A stretch of 47,132 nt of DNA from Bacillota bacterium (lineage in GTDB: Bacteria > Bacillota > Clostridia > Clostridiales > Clostridiaceae): NCBI GenBank assembly GCA_030705885.1, contig JAUZPN010000005.1:1-47132 (forward strand), written 5' to 3'. Position numbers and translations under genes: made by a program. A model generated the notes under the pieces. The model saw nothing but the letters and a program-made list of their open reading frames with translations. It was not told where the DNA came from and searched no databases. Each line of letters begins with the position of its first letter. Position 1 is the stretch's first letter. Of this stretch, positions 32,425 to 42,127 are shown piece by piece.

Positions 32425-33412
32425 TATATTCCACATCCTTATCTACAATATCTAATATTTGAATACCCAAATTCTTACCTAATGTTCCTGGTTTGCCATA
32501 AAAATATGGTTTATCTTCAATACATAGTTCAACTGCACTATCACTTTTCTGATCTAAAGTAATGACATCCCCAATATTTAATTTCAAAAAGTCATTTATA
32601 TTTATATTAGTAAAACCTAGAACAGCTGTTAATTCTACATCTACTCCATGGAGTCTTTCTTTTAATTTATCTCTGGACTCATTCACTAAGCCCTCATCAT
32701 TTTCTTGAAACCAGTATTGAACCACTAATTTATCAAGGACTTTTTCAATACTTAAATATGGAATACATAAATTTATGAAAGTATTATTTCTCCCCATTTC
32801 TACTGAAAATGTAATTAATGCTACAGGTTCAGTTGGTGCCATAGTTTGATTTAAAGCAGGATTAGTTTCAAGATTTTCTATTTCTGTTTCTACTTCTAAT
32901 ACATCCTCCCATGCCAGCTTCATGTTTCCAATCAACTCAATATTGAGATTTCTTATTATATTTTTATCAATGTCTGTAAATTCTCTTATCTTATATTTTC
33001 CTTCACCATTTCCACCAAGAAGAACATCTATTACTTGAAATACAAATTGAGGGTTTGTTTCAAATAATATAGATCCATTAAGAGGCGGCATCCTAAATAC
33101 TGTTAATATAGTTGGATTTGGTACTGAATGTATAAATTCATCATAAGTTATCTGTTGTACTGATTCTATTTTAACTTTAACATTGCTTCTTACTTGCCCT
33201 GTGAGATAATTCGATATTATTCTTGAATAATTTTCATAAATTAATTCAAGAGTTCTTAAATGGTCTTTTGAAAATTTTTGCGGACTTCTGAAGTCATAGG
33301 CTTTAACTTTTTGCTTTTCTTCGTCTTTAGAAATTTCATCTGGCTTTAACTCACCTGAGGATAAGGCTGAAAGTAAGGCATCTATTTCGTTTTGAGATAA
33401 AACCTCTGCCAT
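32417..33412 (-). CDS. fliM: Flagellar motor switch protein FliM
   Basis: This 331-residue FliM has an N-terminal CheY-P-binding LSQNEIDALLSALSSGEL, a middle GGDPF-type domain (LTGQVRSNVKVKIESVQQIT; NPTILTVFRMPPLNGSILFE) and a C-terminal SpoA domain (VELTAVLGFTNININDFLKL). CheY-P binding to FliM and FliY changes rotation. Its end overlaps fliY; cheW ends 16 bases upstream of it. AGGGAAGTTT precedes the ATG. Confidence 0.95.
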   Translation of the reverse strand: MAEVLSQNEIDALLSALSSGELKPDEISKDEEKQKVKAYDFRSPQKFSKDHLRTLELIYENYSRIISNYLTGQVRSNVKVKIESVQQITYDEFIHSVPNPTILTVFRMPPLNGSILFETNPQFVFQVIDVLLGGNGEGKYKIREFTDIDKNIIRNLNIELIGNMKLAWEDVLEVETEIENLETNPALNQTMAPTEPVALITFSVEMGRNNTFINLCIPYLSIEKVLDKLVVQYWFQENDEGLVNESRDKLKERLHGVDVELTAVLGFTNININDFLKLNIGDVITLDQKSDSAVELCIEDKPYFYGKPGTLGKNLGIQILDIVDKDVEYNE

Positions 33413-33428
33413 AAACTTCCCTCATCTC

Positions 33429-33833
33429 CTAACTAATCTGGACTAGTTTATCAATATCTATTAATGTAACTATCCTATCAGTTAAATTTATTACACCTCT
33501 AATACAGTTCGTTTTCTTAGCTGTATCAACCTTCTCTATCATATCTTCCTCAACATCTATAACTTCATCTACTTCATCTACTGTTATTCCTACAAGTTCT
33601 TCCTGCATTTGTAAAATTATAATATTACTTTGGGTATCATTTGAACTAGTAATATCCAAAAGCATATTTATATCAAGTAATGAAATAATGGTACCCCTCA
33701 AATTAATAAGTCCTTTTATGTAATTGGGGGATTTAGGCACTTTTGTTATCTCCATAATATCATTTATATTTTGAACCTTTGATGTTTCTACTGCAAATTG
33801 TTCATCACCTAACCTAAAAACAACTACTTGCAT
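33429..33833 (-). CDS. cheW: Chemotaxis coupling protein CheW (copy 1)
   Basis: This 134-residue CheW (VVFRLGDEQFAVETSKVQNI; YIKGLINLRGTIISLLDINM; GITVDEVDEVIDVEE; IRGVINLTDRIVTLIDIDKL) consists only of the CheW SH3-like fold, which couples CheA to receptors. It lies between cheY and fliM. A second CheW is at 39.5 kb. Their sequences diverge enough to suggest specialised receptor arrays. Confidence 0.94.
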   Translation of the reverse strand: MQVVVFRLGDEQFAVETSKVQNINDIMEITKVPKSPNYIKGLINLRGTIISLLDINMLLDITSSNDTQSNIIILQMQEELVGITVDEVDEVIDVEEDMIEKVDTAKKTNCIRGVINLTDRIVTLIDIDKLVQIS

Positions 33834-33844
33834 TTTTATTCCCC

Positions 33845-34204
33845 CTAATTAAGTACTTTTCTTATTGCTTCTAAAACTCTATCTGGCTGAAATGGCTTTA
33901 CAATAAAATCTCTTGCACCTGCTCTTATAGCATCCATAACCATAGTCTGCTGTCCCATAGCACTACACATAATAATTTTTGCAGTTGAATCAAGAGATTT
34001 AATAACTTTAACTGCTTCTATTCCATCCATGTCAGGCATAGTAATATCCATTGTTACTACATCTGGTTTTTCCTTTTTATAAAGCTCTATTGCTTTTAAT
34101 CCATTACTAGCCTCTCCAATTACTTCAAATCCATTTTTCTCAAGAATATCCTTTATCATCATTCTCATAAAAGCAGCATCATCAACAATTAATACCTTTG
34201 CCAT
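33845..34204 (-). CDS. cheY: Chemotaxis response regulator CheY
   Basis: This 119-residue stand-alone receiver has acidic pair D8-D9, phosphoacceptor D53 (VVTMDITMPDMDG), IIMCSAMGQQ (Ser switch) and the conserved Lys in DFIVKPF. CheY-P binds FliM and FliY. AGGAGGAAATATA precedes the ATG. It is grouped with cheC, fliM and fliY, so phosphorylation and removal of phosphate are encoded together. Confidence 0.96.
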   Translation of the reverse strand: MAKVLIVDDAAFMRMMIKDILEKNGFEVIGEASNGLKAIELYKKEKPDVVTMDITMPDMDGIEAVKVIKSLDSTAKIIMCSAMGQQTMVMDAIRAGARDFIVKPFQPDRVLEAIRKVLN

Positions 34205-34230
34205 TATATTTCCTCCTTAAATTTCCATTA

Positions 34231-34833
34231 TTATATTAATATTCCTAAACTTGTTAATATCTTTTCAAGTGATCCAGGCATTGGAATGTAATAAAAATGC
34301 CCGCCTATTTCTGTATTCTCATGTAAAAATACTGTTTCTATATCAAGTACTGAATCATCATACTGTCCTGATTCAATAAATGTTGTAGATAGTATAGCTC
34401 CTAACATATCATAAGTAACTGCAGGTACTGAAGGGGTAATTACAAGGTTTGTAAATTTAGATATTGCATTCATATATGAACTAGAAATAATATTCCCTAC
34501 TTCAGCCAATACAGAATTGCCCATTTCCGTTATTTCATTTTCTTTAATGCCTGTTAAACGGCAGATTAAATCAAAAGCTGTATTTTTTTCAAATATGAAA
34601 AGTATATTTCCTGGAGTATCACCTAAAACCCTTACAATAACCCCTATTACTACCTGTTCACTGCCCATTTTGGCAAAAACATCTTCAAATCTAACTATAT
34701 TGACAGAAGGAACTGTCATATCTATTTTGCTGTTTAAAAGCTGTGATAATGCCGTTGCAGCATTACCTGCACCTATATTTCCCACCTCTTTAAAAGCATC
34801 TAATTGAAATGAGGTAAGGTTTGAATAATCCAT
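34231..34833 (-). CDS. cheC: CheY-P phosphatase CheC
   Basis: This 200-residue CheC carries both active-site copies (DAFKEVGNIGAGNAATALSQ and LAEVGNIISSSYMNAIS), the E-x3-N signatures, and IFEKNTAFDLICRLTG in the middle. CheC dephosphorylates CheY-P and is stimulated by CheD, whose gene is 4 kb upstream. A 137-bp gap separates it from cheA; I find no terminator or firm promoter there. GGAGGTTTTAAC precedes the ATG. Confidence 0.94.
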   Translation of the reverse strand: MDYSNLTSFQLDAFKEVGNIGAGNAATALSQLLNSKIDMTVPSVNIVRFEDVFAKMGSEQVVIGVIVRVLGDTPGNILFIFEKNTAFDLICRLTGIKENEITEMGNSVLAEVGNIISSSYMNAISKFTNLVITPSVPAVTYDMLGAILSTTFIESGQYDDSVLDIETVFLHENTEIGGHFYYIPMPGSLEKILTSLGILI

Positions 34834-34970
34834 GTTAAAACCTCCACTAACCGTCTTTTACAAAATATCTTATATTATTTTATTACTGCTTATAAAATAC
34901 AAAATATAATATACACTAATTCCATAAAAACACTACAATATCTGGTATTTTTAATTATAATATCAATTTT

Positions 34971-37022
34971 CTAAACTAATGCTGCCACATCAAGAATTAA
35001 TGTAACAAGACCATCTCCAAGTATAGTTGCACCAATATATTCCTTTAATCCATTAAGTGTTCTTCCTAATTGCTTTATAACTATTTCCTGCTGTCCAAAC
35101 AATGAATTAACTAAAAGTCCAACAACTTTTTCTCCAACCTTTACAATTACAATGTAGTCCTTTCCTGATTCTGACTTTTCCAAATTTAGTTTTTCATTAA
35201 CTCTAACAAGAGGTATTACATTGCCGCTGTAAAAAATAACTTCTTTGTTATTTGTCTTTTTAACCAGTTCATCTTTATAATCAATTACTCTGTCTACATA
35301 TCCAAGAGAAATTGCCATAGTTTCATTACCAACCTTAACAAGTAGTGCCTGAATAATTTGTAATGTAAGAGGCAGTTTAATAATGAACGATGTTCCTTTT
35401 CCTTCTTCACTAGTAACATCTACAGTTCCACCAAGTGAAGAAATTTTAGTCTTAACAACATCCATTCCCACACCCCTTCCTGATATATCTGTTACTTTTT
35501 CATTTGTACTGAAACCTTGAATAAATATTAAATTCTTAATATCATTATCAGACATTCCTTCAGTATTTATACCTGATTTTTCAGCTTTAGCTTTAATAGC
35601 ATTAACATTAAGTCCATTACCATCATCAATAACCTTAATTACTGCTTTAGTACCTTCCTGATATGCAATTAATCTAATTTTTCCTACTGGATCTTTACCT
35701 TTCTCTATTCTTTTTTCTTTTGATTCAATGCCATGATCTGCTGAATTTCTAATTAAATGAATCAGCGGTTCACCAATTTCATCAATTACTGTTCTATCAA
35801 GTTCAGTATCCTGTCCTTGAATAATAAGTTCTATTTCTTTGTTTAATTCTACTGACAGATCTCTTACCATTCTAGGAAATCTGTTAAAAACAACATCTAC
35901 TGACAGCATTCTTATTTTCATTACTAAATCCTGTAAGTCTGAAGTAGTTCTTGCTATTTGTTCAAGAGTTTCATTTAAATCATCAAATTTATGTTTCATA
36001 CTAATCTGCTCAAGTCTTGTTCTGTTTATAACAAGTTCTGACACCATATTCATAAATTTATCAAGTCTTTCAAGGTCAACTCTAACAGACTGATGTGCTT
36101 TTTTATGAATTGCACTTTCCTTTACTTCTTTAGAATCAGACTTAATAATATCTTTTGAACCAATATTTGACATATTAGTTTTGTTATTATTCTCTTTATT
36201 TACTATATTATCATACGTATTTTGATTTTGTAAAGTTTTACTATCAATAAGTTGTACATTTACTTGTTGAATTTCTGAAATACCATTAATAACATTATTT
36301 ATATCTTTATCTGATTTTTGTGACAGCAAAACAACATTTATGTCAAAATCAAAATTTTCATTTTCAAGATCTTCTGTGCTTGGAATAGACTTAATTATTT
36401 CGCCAACATCTTCTAAACTTTTGAATATCAAAAATGCTCTAGCAGATTTTAGAAGAGTATCATTAGATAAAACAATATTGATTTCATACGCTTTAAAGCC
36501 CTTATAATCTGCTTGTTTCACTACATTAATATCATATTCATTCAATTGAATTTTATTTGAAGCTTCAACGCCATTTTTATTCTCTATCTCATTCTTCTTA
36601 GATTCTTCTATAGATTTTGCTTGAATATTTTGAGCTTCTTCTTCCTTTTCTGAAATAGAATGAAGATCATTTATTATTTCTTCTATTTCAACTTCTTTCT
36701 CATTTCCTTCTGATATATTATTTACCATTGTTTCAAGAGTATCAAGACATTTAAAAAGTACTGTTACAACTTTTTGAGTTACTTTAAGTTCTCCATCTCT
36801 AAACTTTGATAAAACATCTTCCATTTTATGAGTTAATTCTGCCATTTTTGCAAACCCCATAGTAGCTGCCATTCCTTTAATAGTATGTGCAACTCTAAAA
36901 ATTTCATTTAATTTATCTATATTGTCAGGTTCCTGTTCAAGCTGAAGAAGTGATTCATTTAATGTTTGTAGATTATCCATAGATTCTTCTAAAAACATAG
37001 ACATATACTGTGATGTATCCAT
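34971..37022 (-). CDS. cheA: Chemotaxis histidine kinase CheA
   Basis: This 683-residue CheA has P1/Hpt with the phosphorylated H46 (RVAHTIKGMAATMGF), a Glu/Lys/Asn-rich linker and P2-like region (about 135-300), dimerisation P3 with HQSVRVDLERLDKFMNMVSE, P4 kinase with HLIRNSADHGIESKEKR, DDGNGLN and GRGVGMDVVK, then the P5 CheW-like regulatory domain from about 545. It phosphorylates CheY and CheB. cheR ends 13 bases upstream of it. GGAGGTATCAGAA precedes the ATG. Confidence 0.96.
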   Translation of the reverse strand: MDTSQYMSMFLEESMDNLQTLNESLLQLEQEPDNIDKLNEIFRVAHTIKGMAATMGFAKMAELTHKMEDVLSKFRDGELKVTQKVVTVLFKCLDTLETMVNNISEGNEKEVEIEEIINDLHSISEKEEEAQNIQAKSIEESKKNEIENKNGVEASNKIQLNEYDINVVKQADYKGFKAYEINIVLSNDTLLKSARAFLIFKSLEDVGEIIKSIPSTEDLENENFDFDINVVLLSQKSDKDINNVINGISEIQQVNVQLIDSKTLQNQNTYDNIVNKENNNKTNMSNIGSKDIIKSDSKEVKESAIHKKAHQSVRVDLERLDKFMNMVSELVINRTRLEQISMKHKFDDLNETLEQIARTTSDLQDLVMKIRMLSVDVVFNRFPRMVRDLSVELNKEIELIIQGQDTELDRTVIDEIGEPLIHLIRNSADHGIESKEKRIEKGKDPVGKIRLIAYQEGTKAVIKVIDDGNGLNVNAIKAKAEKSGINTEGMSDNDIKNLIFIQGFSTNEKVTDISGRGVGMDVVKTKISSLGGTVDVTSEEGKGTSFIIKLPLTLQIIQALLVKVGNETMAISLGYVDRVIDYKDELVKKTNNKEVIFYSGNVIPLVRVNEKLNLEKSESGKDYIVIVKVGEKVVGLLVNSLFGQQEIVIKQLGRTLNGLKEYIGATILGDGLVTLILDVAALV

Positions 37023-37034
37023 TTCTGATACCTC

Positions 37035-37802
37035 CTATATTTTTTTATAAATAAATGTAGAAGCTTTTTCAAAGCTATAATCTTTATAATTATAAATACT
37101 CTCTGTTGCACCTACAAAAAGTAGACCGCCTTTTTTTAATGAATTGCTGAATTTTTGATATATTTTTTCCTTAATATCCTGATTAAAATATATAACTACA
37201 TTTCTACATACTATTAAATCAAAATTGCTCTGATATGAATCTAAAATTAAATCATGCTTTTTAAATGTAACCATATTTTTAATTTTATCAATTACAAAAT
37301 ATTTATCATCATTTTTAACGAAATATTTATTTAAATATTCTGCTCTTACATTTTTGATTTCAGAATATATATATTCTGCTTTTTTAGCCTTTTCTAATAT
37401 AGTATTATCAATATCTGTGGCTAGTATACTATGATTTCCTCCAGAATTTATTGAATTTATCATCATTGCTAAAGAATAGGGTTCTGCACCAATAGAACAA
37501 GCTGCACTCCAAATATTTAAATTATTATTTTTAGGCAGTAAGTCAAATTGTATCTCATTTTTGAGTTCATCAAATAATTCAGGATTTCTAAAAAATTCGC
37601 TTACATTTATAGTTATAAAATCTAAAAATTTCTGTTTCTGCTCAGGACTTTTTTTAAGCATTTGAATATATTCATCTACAGATCCTGCTCCTACTCTTGA
37701 CATTAAGCTTTGTATTCTTCTGTGAAGCTGATTAGATTTATAAGCTGATAAATTAATATTATATTCATGATAAACCCATTTTTCAAAATCATTTAAATCC
37801 AT
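37035..37802 (-). CDS. cheR: Chemotaxis methyltransferase CheR
   Basis: This 255-residue CheR has the N-terminal helical domain YKSNQLHRRIQSLMSR and FLDFITINVSEFFRNP, then the SAM-binding domain WSAACSIGAEPYSLAMMI, LATDIDNTILEKAK and FDLIVCRNVVIYFN. It methylates receptor glutamates; CheB, encoded next door, removes the methyl groups. The C-terminus ends FIYKKI without a tail. Nothing unusual in the catalytic parts; Ala replaces the common Glu in 'GEEPYS'. Confidence 0.95.
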   Translation of the reverse strand: MDLNDFEKWVYHEYNINLSAYKSNQLHRRIQSLMSRVGAGSVDEYIQMLKKSPEQKQKFLDFITINVSEFFRNPELFDELKNEIQFDLLPKNNNLNIWSAACSIGAEPYSLAMMINSINSGGNHSILATDIDNTILEKAKKAEYIYSEIKNVRAEYLNKYFVKNDDKYFVIDKIKNMVTFKKHDLILDSYQSNFDLIVCRNVVIYFNQDIKEKIYQKFSNSLKKGGLLFVGATESIYNYKDYSFEKASTFIYKKI

Positions 37803-37828
37803 ATAAACACCTGCCTTTCTAATAATTG

Positions 37829-39013
37829 TTATTTATTTGCATTTAAAAGTATTTTAACTAGTTCTGGCGCTATTTCATCAATTGGGAGAACTTTATCAAC
37901 CATTCCTGTTTCATATGCAACCTTAGGCATACCATATATAATACAAGTAGACTTTGCTTCAGAAATAGTGATTCCTCCATTTTTTTTAATTTCTACAGTT
38001 CCTTGTGCTCCATCTTTCCCCATTCCAGTAAGTACTGCACTTACTATATTAGGTCCATAAACTGCAGCTGCTGAAATGAATAATTTATCTACTGCAGGTC
38101 TGACTCCCCATATAGGACTACTTGAGTTTAAGTGTATTTTCTTATCATTTCCTACTTCCATATGAAATCCTGCTGGAGCTATAAATACGCTATCATTTTC
38201 AACTCTTTCGTTATCCTCAGCTTCATGAACACTTATTTTACTGTTGCTATCTAATCTGTTTGCAAAAGCTTTTGTAAAACCTATAGGCATATGCTGAACA
38301 ACAAATACTGGAACTCCAAGATTTTTAGGTAATGCAGTTATAAGAGTGTATAATGCTTTAGGTCCTCCTGTAGATGCACCAATTACTATCGCATCAATTC
38401 TTTGACTTATAAAATTACTTTTATTTTTTCTTTGGTAATCCTCATTTATATTATGAGTCATACTTAAACTATCGTAAGCAATCTCTCTATTATGAATAGT
38501 ATCTCTAGTATAATTAATATCTTTGTTATGAACAGTGTCCCTATTATAATTGATATCTTTGTTATGAACGGAATCTCTATTATAAGAAATATCTTTGTTA
38601 TTATGATTGCTTTTATTATGAATAAGCTTTATTTTTTCAATCAACTCATCCTTTACCTTATCTATGTCTAACGATATAGACCCAGACGGCTTAGGAATAA
38701 AATCGATAGCACCAGCATCAAGACACTCCATGGTTAGACGTGACCCTGTTTCAGACACACTGCTCAGCATAATAGTTGGAATATTATAATTTTGTTTTTT
38801 CATTTCCTTAAGTGCTGTTATCCCATCCATTATAGGCATTTCAACATCTAATGTTATTATATCAGGTTCACTCATCTTAAGCTTTTCAATCAAATCCTTA
38901 CCATTTCTTGCTGTATTAATTACGACTAATTCATTATCTGAATTAATAATATCAGAAATTATTTTTCTCATTAATGCTGAATCATCAACAACTAAAACTT
39001 TAATTTTACTCAC
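37829..39013 (-). CDS. cheB: Chemotaxis methylesterase CheB with repeat-bearing linker
   Basis: This 394-residue CheB has a receiver with D10-D11 and phosphoacceptor D56 (IITLDVEMPIMDG), Lys in IPKPSGS, and the methylesterase domain from about residue 205 with the catalytic Ser-His-Asp set (VIGASTGGPKAL, VQHMPIGFTKAFA, VLTGMGKDGAQG). The linker, about 135-200, is unusually long and contains 12-residue tandem repeats. CheB-P demethylates or deamidates receptors. The gene order cheD-cheB-cheR is conserved in clostridia. Confidence 0.95.
   Translation of the reverse strand: MSKIKVLVVDDSALMRKIISDIINSDNELVVINTARNGKDLIEKLKMSEPDIITLDVEMPIMDGITALKEMKKQNYNIPTIMLSSVSETGSRLTMECLDAGAIDFIPKPSGSISLDIDKVKDELIEKIKLIHNKSNHNNKDISYNRDSVHNKDINYNRDTVHNKDINYTRDTIHNREIAYDSLSMTHNINEDYQRKNKSNFISQRIDAIVIGASTGGPKALYTLITALPKNLGVPVFVVQHMPIGFTKAFANRLDSNSKISVHEAEDNERVENDSVFIAPAGFHMEVGNDKKIHLNSSSPIWGVRPAVDKLFISAAAVYGPNIVSAVLTGMGKDGAQGTVEIKKNGGITISEAKSTCIIYGMPKVAYETGMVDKVLPIDEIAPELVKILLNANK
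38474..38599 (-). repeat. 36-bp tandem repeat in the CheB linker
   Basis: About 3.5 units of a 12-residue repeat (NKDISYNRDSVH, NKDINYNRDTVH, NKDINYTRDTIH, NREIAYD), residues 139-180. The DNA period is 36 bp. Low complexity and in-frame unit changes make length variation between strains likely. Confidence 0.85.
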
Positions 39014-39040
39014 TCATCTCACTCCATTAATAATAATATA

Positions 39041-39529
39041 TTAAAGCTCTTTTATCCCTAATCCGACAGTCTTTATTTCAACTAATCCATCATCTGCATG
39101 CAGGATCATAGTTCTGCCTTTATTTCCACCTATATCCTCTGAAACTACAGGAATATTCATAAATTTTAATACATTTTTTACTGATATTCCATTTCTATTT
39201 CCTATATCCATAATCATTTTTTTGTCAGAAAAGTTAAACATTGATGCACCACCAGCAATTTTAGCCTTTAAATTATTTATTACAGCACCATTTTCTTTCA
39301 TCTTAGATATAAGTATAGGAATAGCTAAATCTGCAAATTTTAGTGGATTGGTAATATTGGTAAACTGTGTACTATCAGGCAGCATTATATGTGCTAATCC
39401 CGCTATACATTTATCTTTATCATATAAAGCTATACCTATACATGATCCTAAACCTACAGTTATTAACTTATTAGGTTTAACTGTTACATTTAGATCTGCA
39501 ATGCCAATTTTTATTTCACCACAATCCAT
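39041..39529 (-). CDS. cheD: Receptor deamidase CheD
   Basis: This 162-residue CheD has the catalytic Cys30 (VGLGSCIGIALYD), His47 (AGLAHIMLPDS) and KIAGGASMF. CheD deamidates receptor glutamines and increases CheC activity. It lies between cheW-2 and cheB, with 9 bases before the CheW-2 stop. ATG after AATTATGG-type spacing is weak for ribosome binding, so coupling to cheW-2 is likely. Confidence 0.95.
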   Translation of the reverse strand: MDCGEIKIGIADLNVTVKPNKLITVGLGSCIGIALYDKDKCIAGLAHIMLPDSTQFTNITNPLKFADLAIPILISKMKENGAVINNLKAKIAGGASMFNFSDKKMIMDIGNRNGISVKNVLKFMNIPVVSEDIGGNKGRTMILHADDGLVEIKTVGLGIKEL

Positions 39530-39538
39530 AATTTACTC

Positions 39539-39988
39539 CTATCGTATAGCTGCTTTTTCATCGTCTGTCAATATAGCTCCAAGATTTAAAAATATAACTA
39601 TTTTTTTATCTATTTTAATAAGTCCTTTTATATATCTTTTTGATATTCCTGAAACAATTTCAGGCGATTTTTCTATACTGCTTTCATTAATATCTTTAAC
39701 TTCTGAGACGAGGTCAACAATTATTCCAATTTTGTTTTCATTTTGTTTTGCTACTATTATCTTAGTGTTTGATGTATTTTCAGTTTCAGGAAATTTAAAT
39801 TTTTTAGATATTGATAATATTGGCAGTATACCACCTTCATAATTAATAACTCCAAGAATAAATTCAGGAGCATCTGGCAGCTTTGTGGCTTCCTGAAACT
39901 CTAATATTCTTTCAACCTCCATAATGTCAGTAGCATAAAATTCATTATTAATGCTAAAAATCAAAACCTTTAATTCCTGTTCACTCAT
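39539..39988 (-). CDS. cheW: Chemotaxis coupling protein CheW (copy 2)
   Basis: This 149-residue CheW-fold protein (VLIFSINNEFYATDIMEVER; FILGVINYEGGILPILSISK; IIVDLVSEVKDINE; YIKGLIKIDKKIVIFLNL) precedes cheD. It is only distantly similar to the CheW at 33.4 kb and has a Lys-rich C-terminal turn. It could couple a different set of receptors, or act as a CheV-like buffer without receiver. Confidence 0.92.
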   Translation of the reverse strand: MSEQELKVLIFSINNEFYATDIMEVERILEFQEATKLPDAPEFILGVINYEGGILPILSISKKFKFPETENTSNTKIIVAKQNENKIGIIVDLVSEVKDINESSIEKSPEIVSGISKRYIKGLIKIDKKIVIFLNLGAILTDDEKAAIR

Positions 39989-40055
39989 AATCTATCACTC
40001 CTGTTTTATTAATGTGAAAAATAACTATTAATTTATTTCTTTATATATTTAAATA

Positions 40056-42038
40056 TTAAAGTGTGAGCATATCAACAACTAAACAACCTTCTTCATCATT
40101 ATAAGCATGAATATTTTTTCCAGCTTTATCTACAATATATTCTTTTTTACCAACTATAAATTTAGTATTTGGGTAAACTATATCCGAATAAATATTACCT
40201 TTTTCTCCTACAATAAGTTCTGTTTCGACTCCACTAGTTGTTCCTACAACTCTGCATTTAATTGTATTTTCTGCGTTTAATCTTCCGCCTCTCACAATGC
40301 TGTTACTTTCTGTAAAGCAGATAGAATCTGAAGCTGTGACATCAGAAACATATACACCTTTACCGATTATTGTTATATTACCTGAACTTTTGATTATAGA
40401 CTCTTGACAATATGACATTACGATATTAACCGGTAATGAAATAATAGATCTCAAATTTGTTATCTCCTTGTCAATTAATGATATTATTTCATCAAGTTCT
40501 CCATAATTTTTTATATTAAGTGGGCCTAAACCTATTATTTTTTCTTTCATCAAACTTATTATTTCACTATAAACTTTATCATTAACATCATAAGCAAATT
40601 TTATTATTGAGCATAATGTTATATAAGTCAAACACATTCTTGGCAGTTCCTTGTATTTCTGTTCAATTAAAAGCTTTATTATTTTACCATCACCAGTATC
40701 ATATCCTAGTAAATTAAATTTTTTAATTTCTTCAATATTATTGATTATTTCTTTTAAGATACTATTTATACTACTGATAATCTTAATCTGATTTAATATT
40801 TGAACATTTTCACCGCCAGCAATTACAGTTGATGTAATAATATTTCCTTTTATCTCTATATTTCCTTTTGCAATAATCTCTGATTGCTGTATATTTTTTT
40901 CAATTTTTATGGAATTACCTGATTCTACTTTCATTCCTTCTTTTACATCACCACTGATTACAACATCTCCAATAAACTTTACATTACCTGTAGTCAAATC
41001 TACATCACCGGAAACATTATGAAATTCATATACGTAGAATTTATTATTTTTAAACAATGGCTTTCCTTCTCTTAATGCAACAACTGTATTCTCATCTTTT
41101 AACGTGCAGCCTTCTCCAACATTCAGCTTAATTTTTTTACCTTCTTTATGAATAGTTTCTTTTCCAAAAATACTTTTTCCATTATGTCCTATCCTGCCAG
41201 GTACTCTTTCTGCTAAAATTTGATTTTTACATACAGAATTAATAACACCAATACTTTTAAAATCAATCTTTCCTTTATCATCTACAAATAAATTTTCAAT
41301 TTTATTTTCTGTTTGAAATTTAATTATTATTTTATCATCTTCATCATTTATGCATTCATCAGATTGTGCTGCAAGAATATTATTAACACCTTTCTGATCT
41401 TCACATCTTTTGATATTTTCTTCTATAAAGCCATATATAATCCCATTTTTTGTTAATTCATTTTTTATTTCAGAAGATGTATAAGCTTTAGGCCATATTT
41501 CTTCAGAAATTTCACTCTCCAAATAAATTTCATTACTTTCTTCTTTATCTTTTAGTTTAAATAGTTTTTTAGGCTCATAGGAAATGCTTAAATATGATGA
41601 AGTCCTATCCTCATTTATTTTTATATTCATATTCCTTGCTGGGTTTGTTTCAGGAAATACTACTTTAATTTCACTATCTTCATAAACATTAGTATCATTA
41701 TTTACTTTCATACTGTTCATAGTTACTTCTATTCCAGAAGATACTCTAATAACTGCTGCCTTGCCATTTTCTTTTGGATTTTTAATTATAATTCTTCCAT
41801 CTGCAACTTTTACCGTTCCATCATTTTCATAAATCTTGCTATCATTGGTTAATTTTCCGCTTTCTGAAATAATGTCGTTTTTGGCTAAATCAACAGATAT
41901 GCTTACACTTTTTCCAAATAAAGACTTCTTTTCTTTATTAATAGTATATACTAAGTTTTCAGAATCAATTTTTAAAAAAGAAGCGGCTTTTTGCACACAT
42001 TCTTCAACTGTATCTCCTTTAAAAACAGTACTTGGCAT
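40056..42038 (-). CDS. fapA: FapA (DUF342) family protein with Jag-N domain
   Basis: This 660-residue protein has an N-terminal Jag-N-type domain (1-50: TVFKGDTVEECVQKAASFLK, KEKKSLFGKSVSIS), a variable middle, and a C-terminal FapA part (about 250-650) made of short beta repeats (GDVDLTTGNVKFIGDVVISG; SGNITIIGKGVYVSDVTASD), like polymer-forming beta solenoids. Family members affect flagellar assembly. It opens the chemotaxis operon, 62 bases after the sigma-28 promoter, with AGGAGGTAAAAGAAA before the ATG. No signal peptide is seen, so it acts in the cytoplasm. Confidence 0.9.
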   Translation of the reverse strand: MPSTVFKGDTVEECVQKAASFLKIDSENLVYTINKEKKSLFGKSVSISVDLAKNDIISESGKLTNDSKIYENDGTVKVADGRIIIKNPKENGKAAVIRVSSGIEVTMNSMKVNNDTNVYEDSEIKVVFPETNPARNMNIKINEDRTSSYLSISYEPKKLFKLKDKEESNEIYLESEISEEIWPKAYTSSEIKNELTKNGIIYGFIEENIKRCEDQKGVNNILAAQSDECINDEDDKIIIKFQTENKIENLFVDDKGKIDFKSIGVINSVCKNQILAERVPGRIGHNGKSIFGKETIHKEGKKIKLNVGEGCTLKDENTVVALREGKPLFKNNKFYVYEFHNVSGDVDLTTGNVKFIGDVVISGDVKEGMKVESGNSIKIEKNIQQSEIIAKGNIEIKGNIITSTVIAGGENVQILNQIKIISSINSILKEIINNIEEIKKFNLLGYDTGDGKIIKLLIEQKYKELPRMCLTYITLCSIIKFAYDVNDKVYSEIISLMKEKIIGLGPLNIKNYGELDEIISLIDKEITNLRSIISLPVNIVMSYCQESIIKSSGNITIIGKGVYVSDVTASDSICFTESNSIVRGGRLNAENTIKCRVVGTTSGVETELIVGEKGNIYSDIVYPNTKFIVGKKEYIVDKAGKNIHAYNDEEGCLVVDMLTL

Positions 42039-42100
42039 TTTCTTTTACCTCCTGTTTATTAATATTATAATTACGAAGGTTTTACTTTTAATCTCTTTAT

Positions 42101-42127
42101 ATATCGTCATTACTTACATTTTCTTTA
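42101..42127 (-). promoter_or_regulatory. Sigma-28 promoter of the fapA-chemotaxis operon
   Basis: TAAA, exactly 15 bases, GACGATAT: the best match to the sigma-28 consensus in the window (one base off GCCGATAT). It lies 63 bases upstream of the fapA ATG. The rest of 42128-42314 is A/T-rich with no ORF or other signal that I trust. Confidence 0.8.

Noticed and set aside
39222-39842. 206-residue plus-strand ORF over cheD and cheW-2
   Set aside because: It is antisense to two clearly assigned genes on the minus strand and crosses their junction. The composition is that of a shadow frame.
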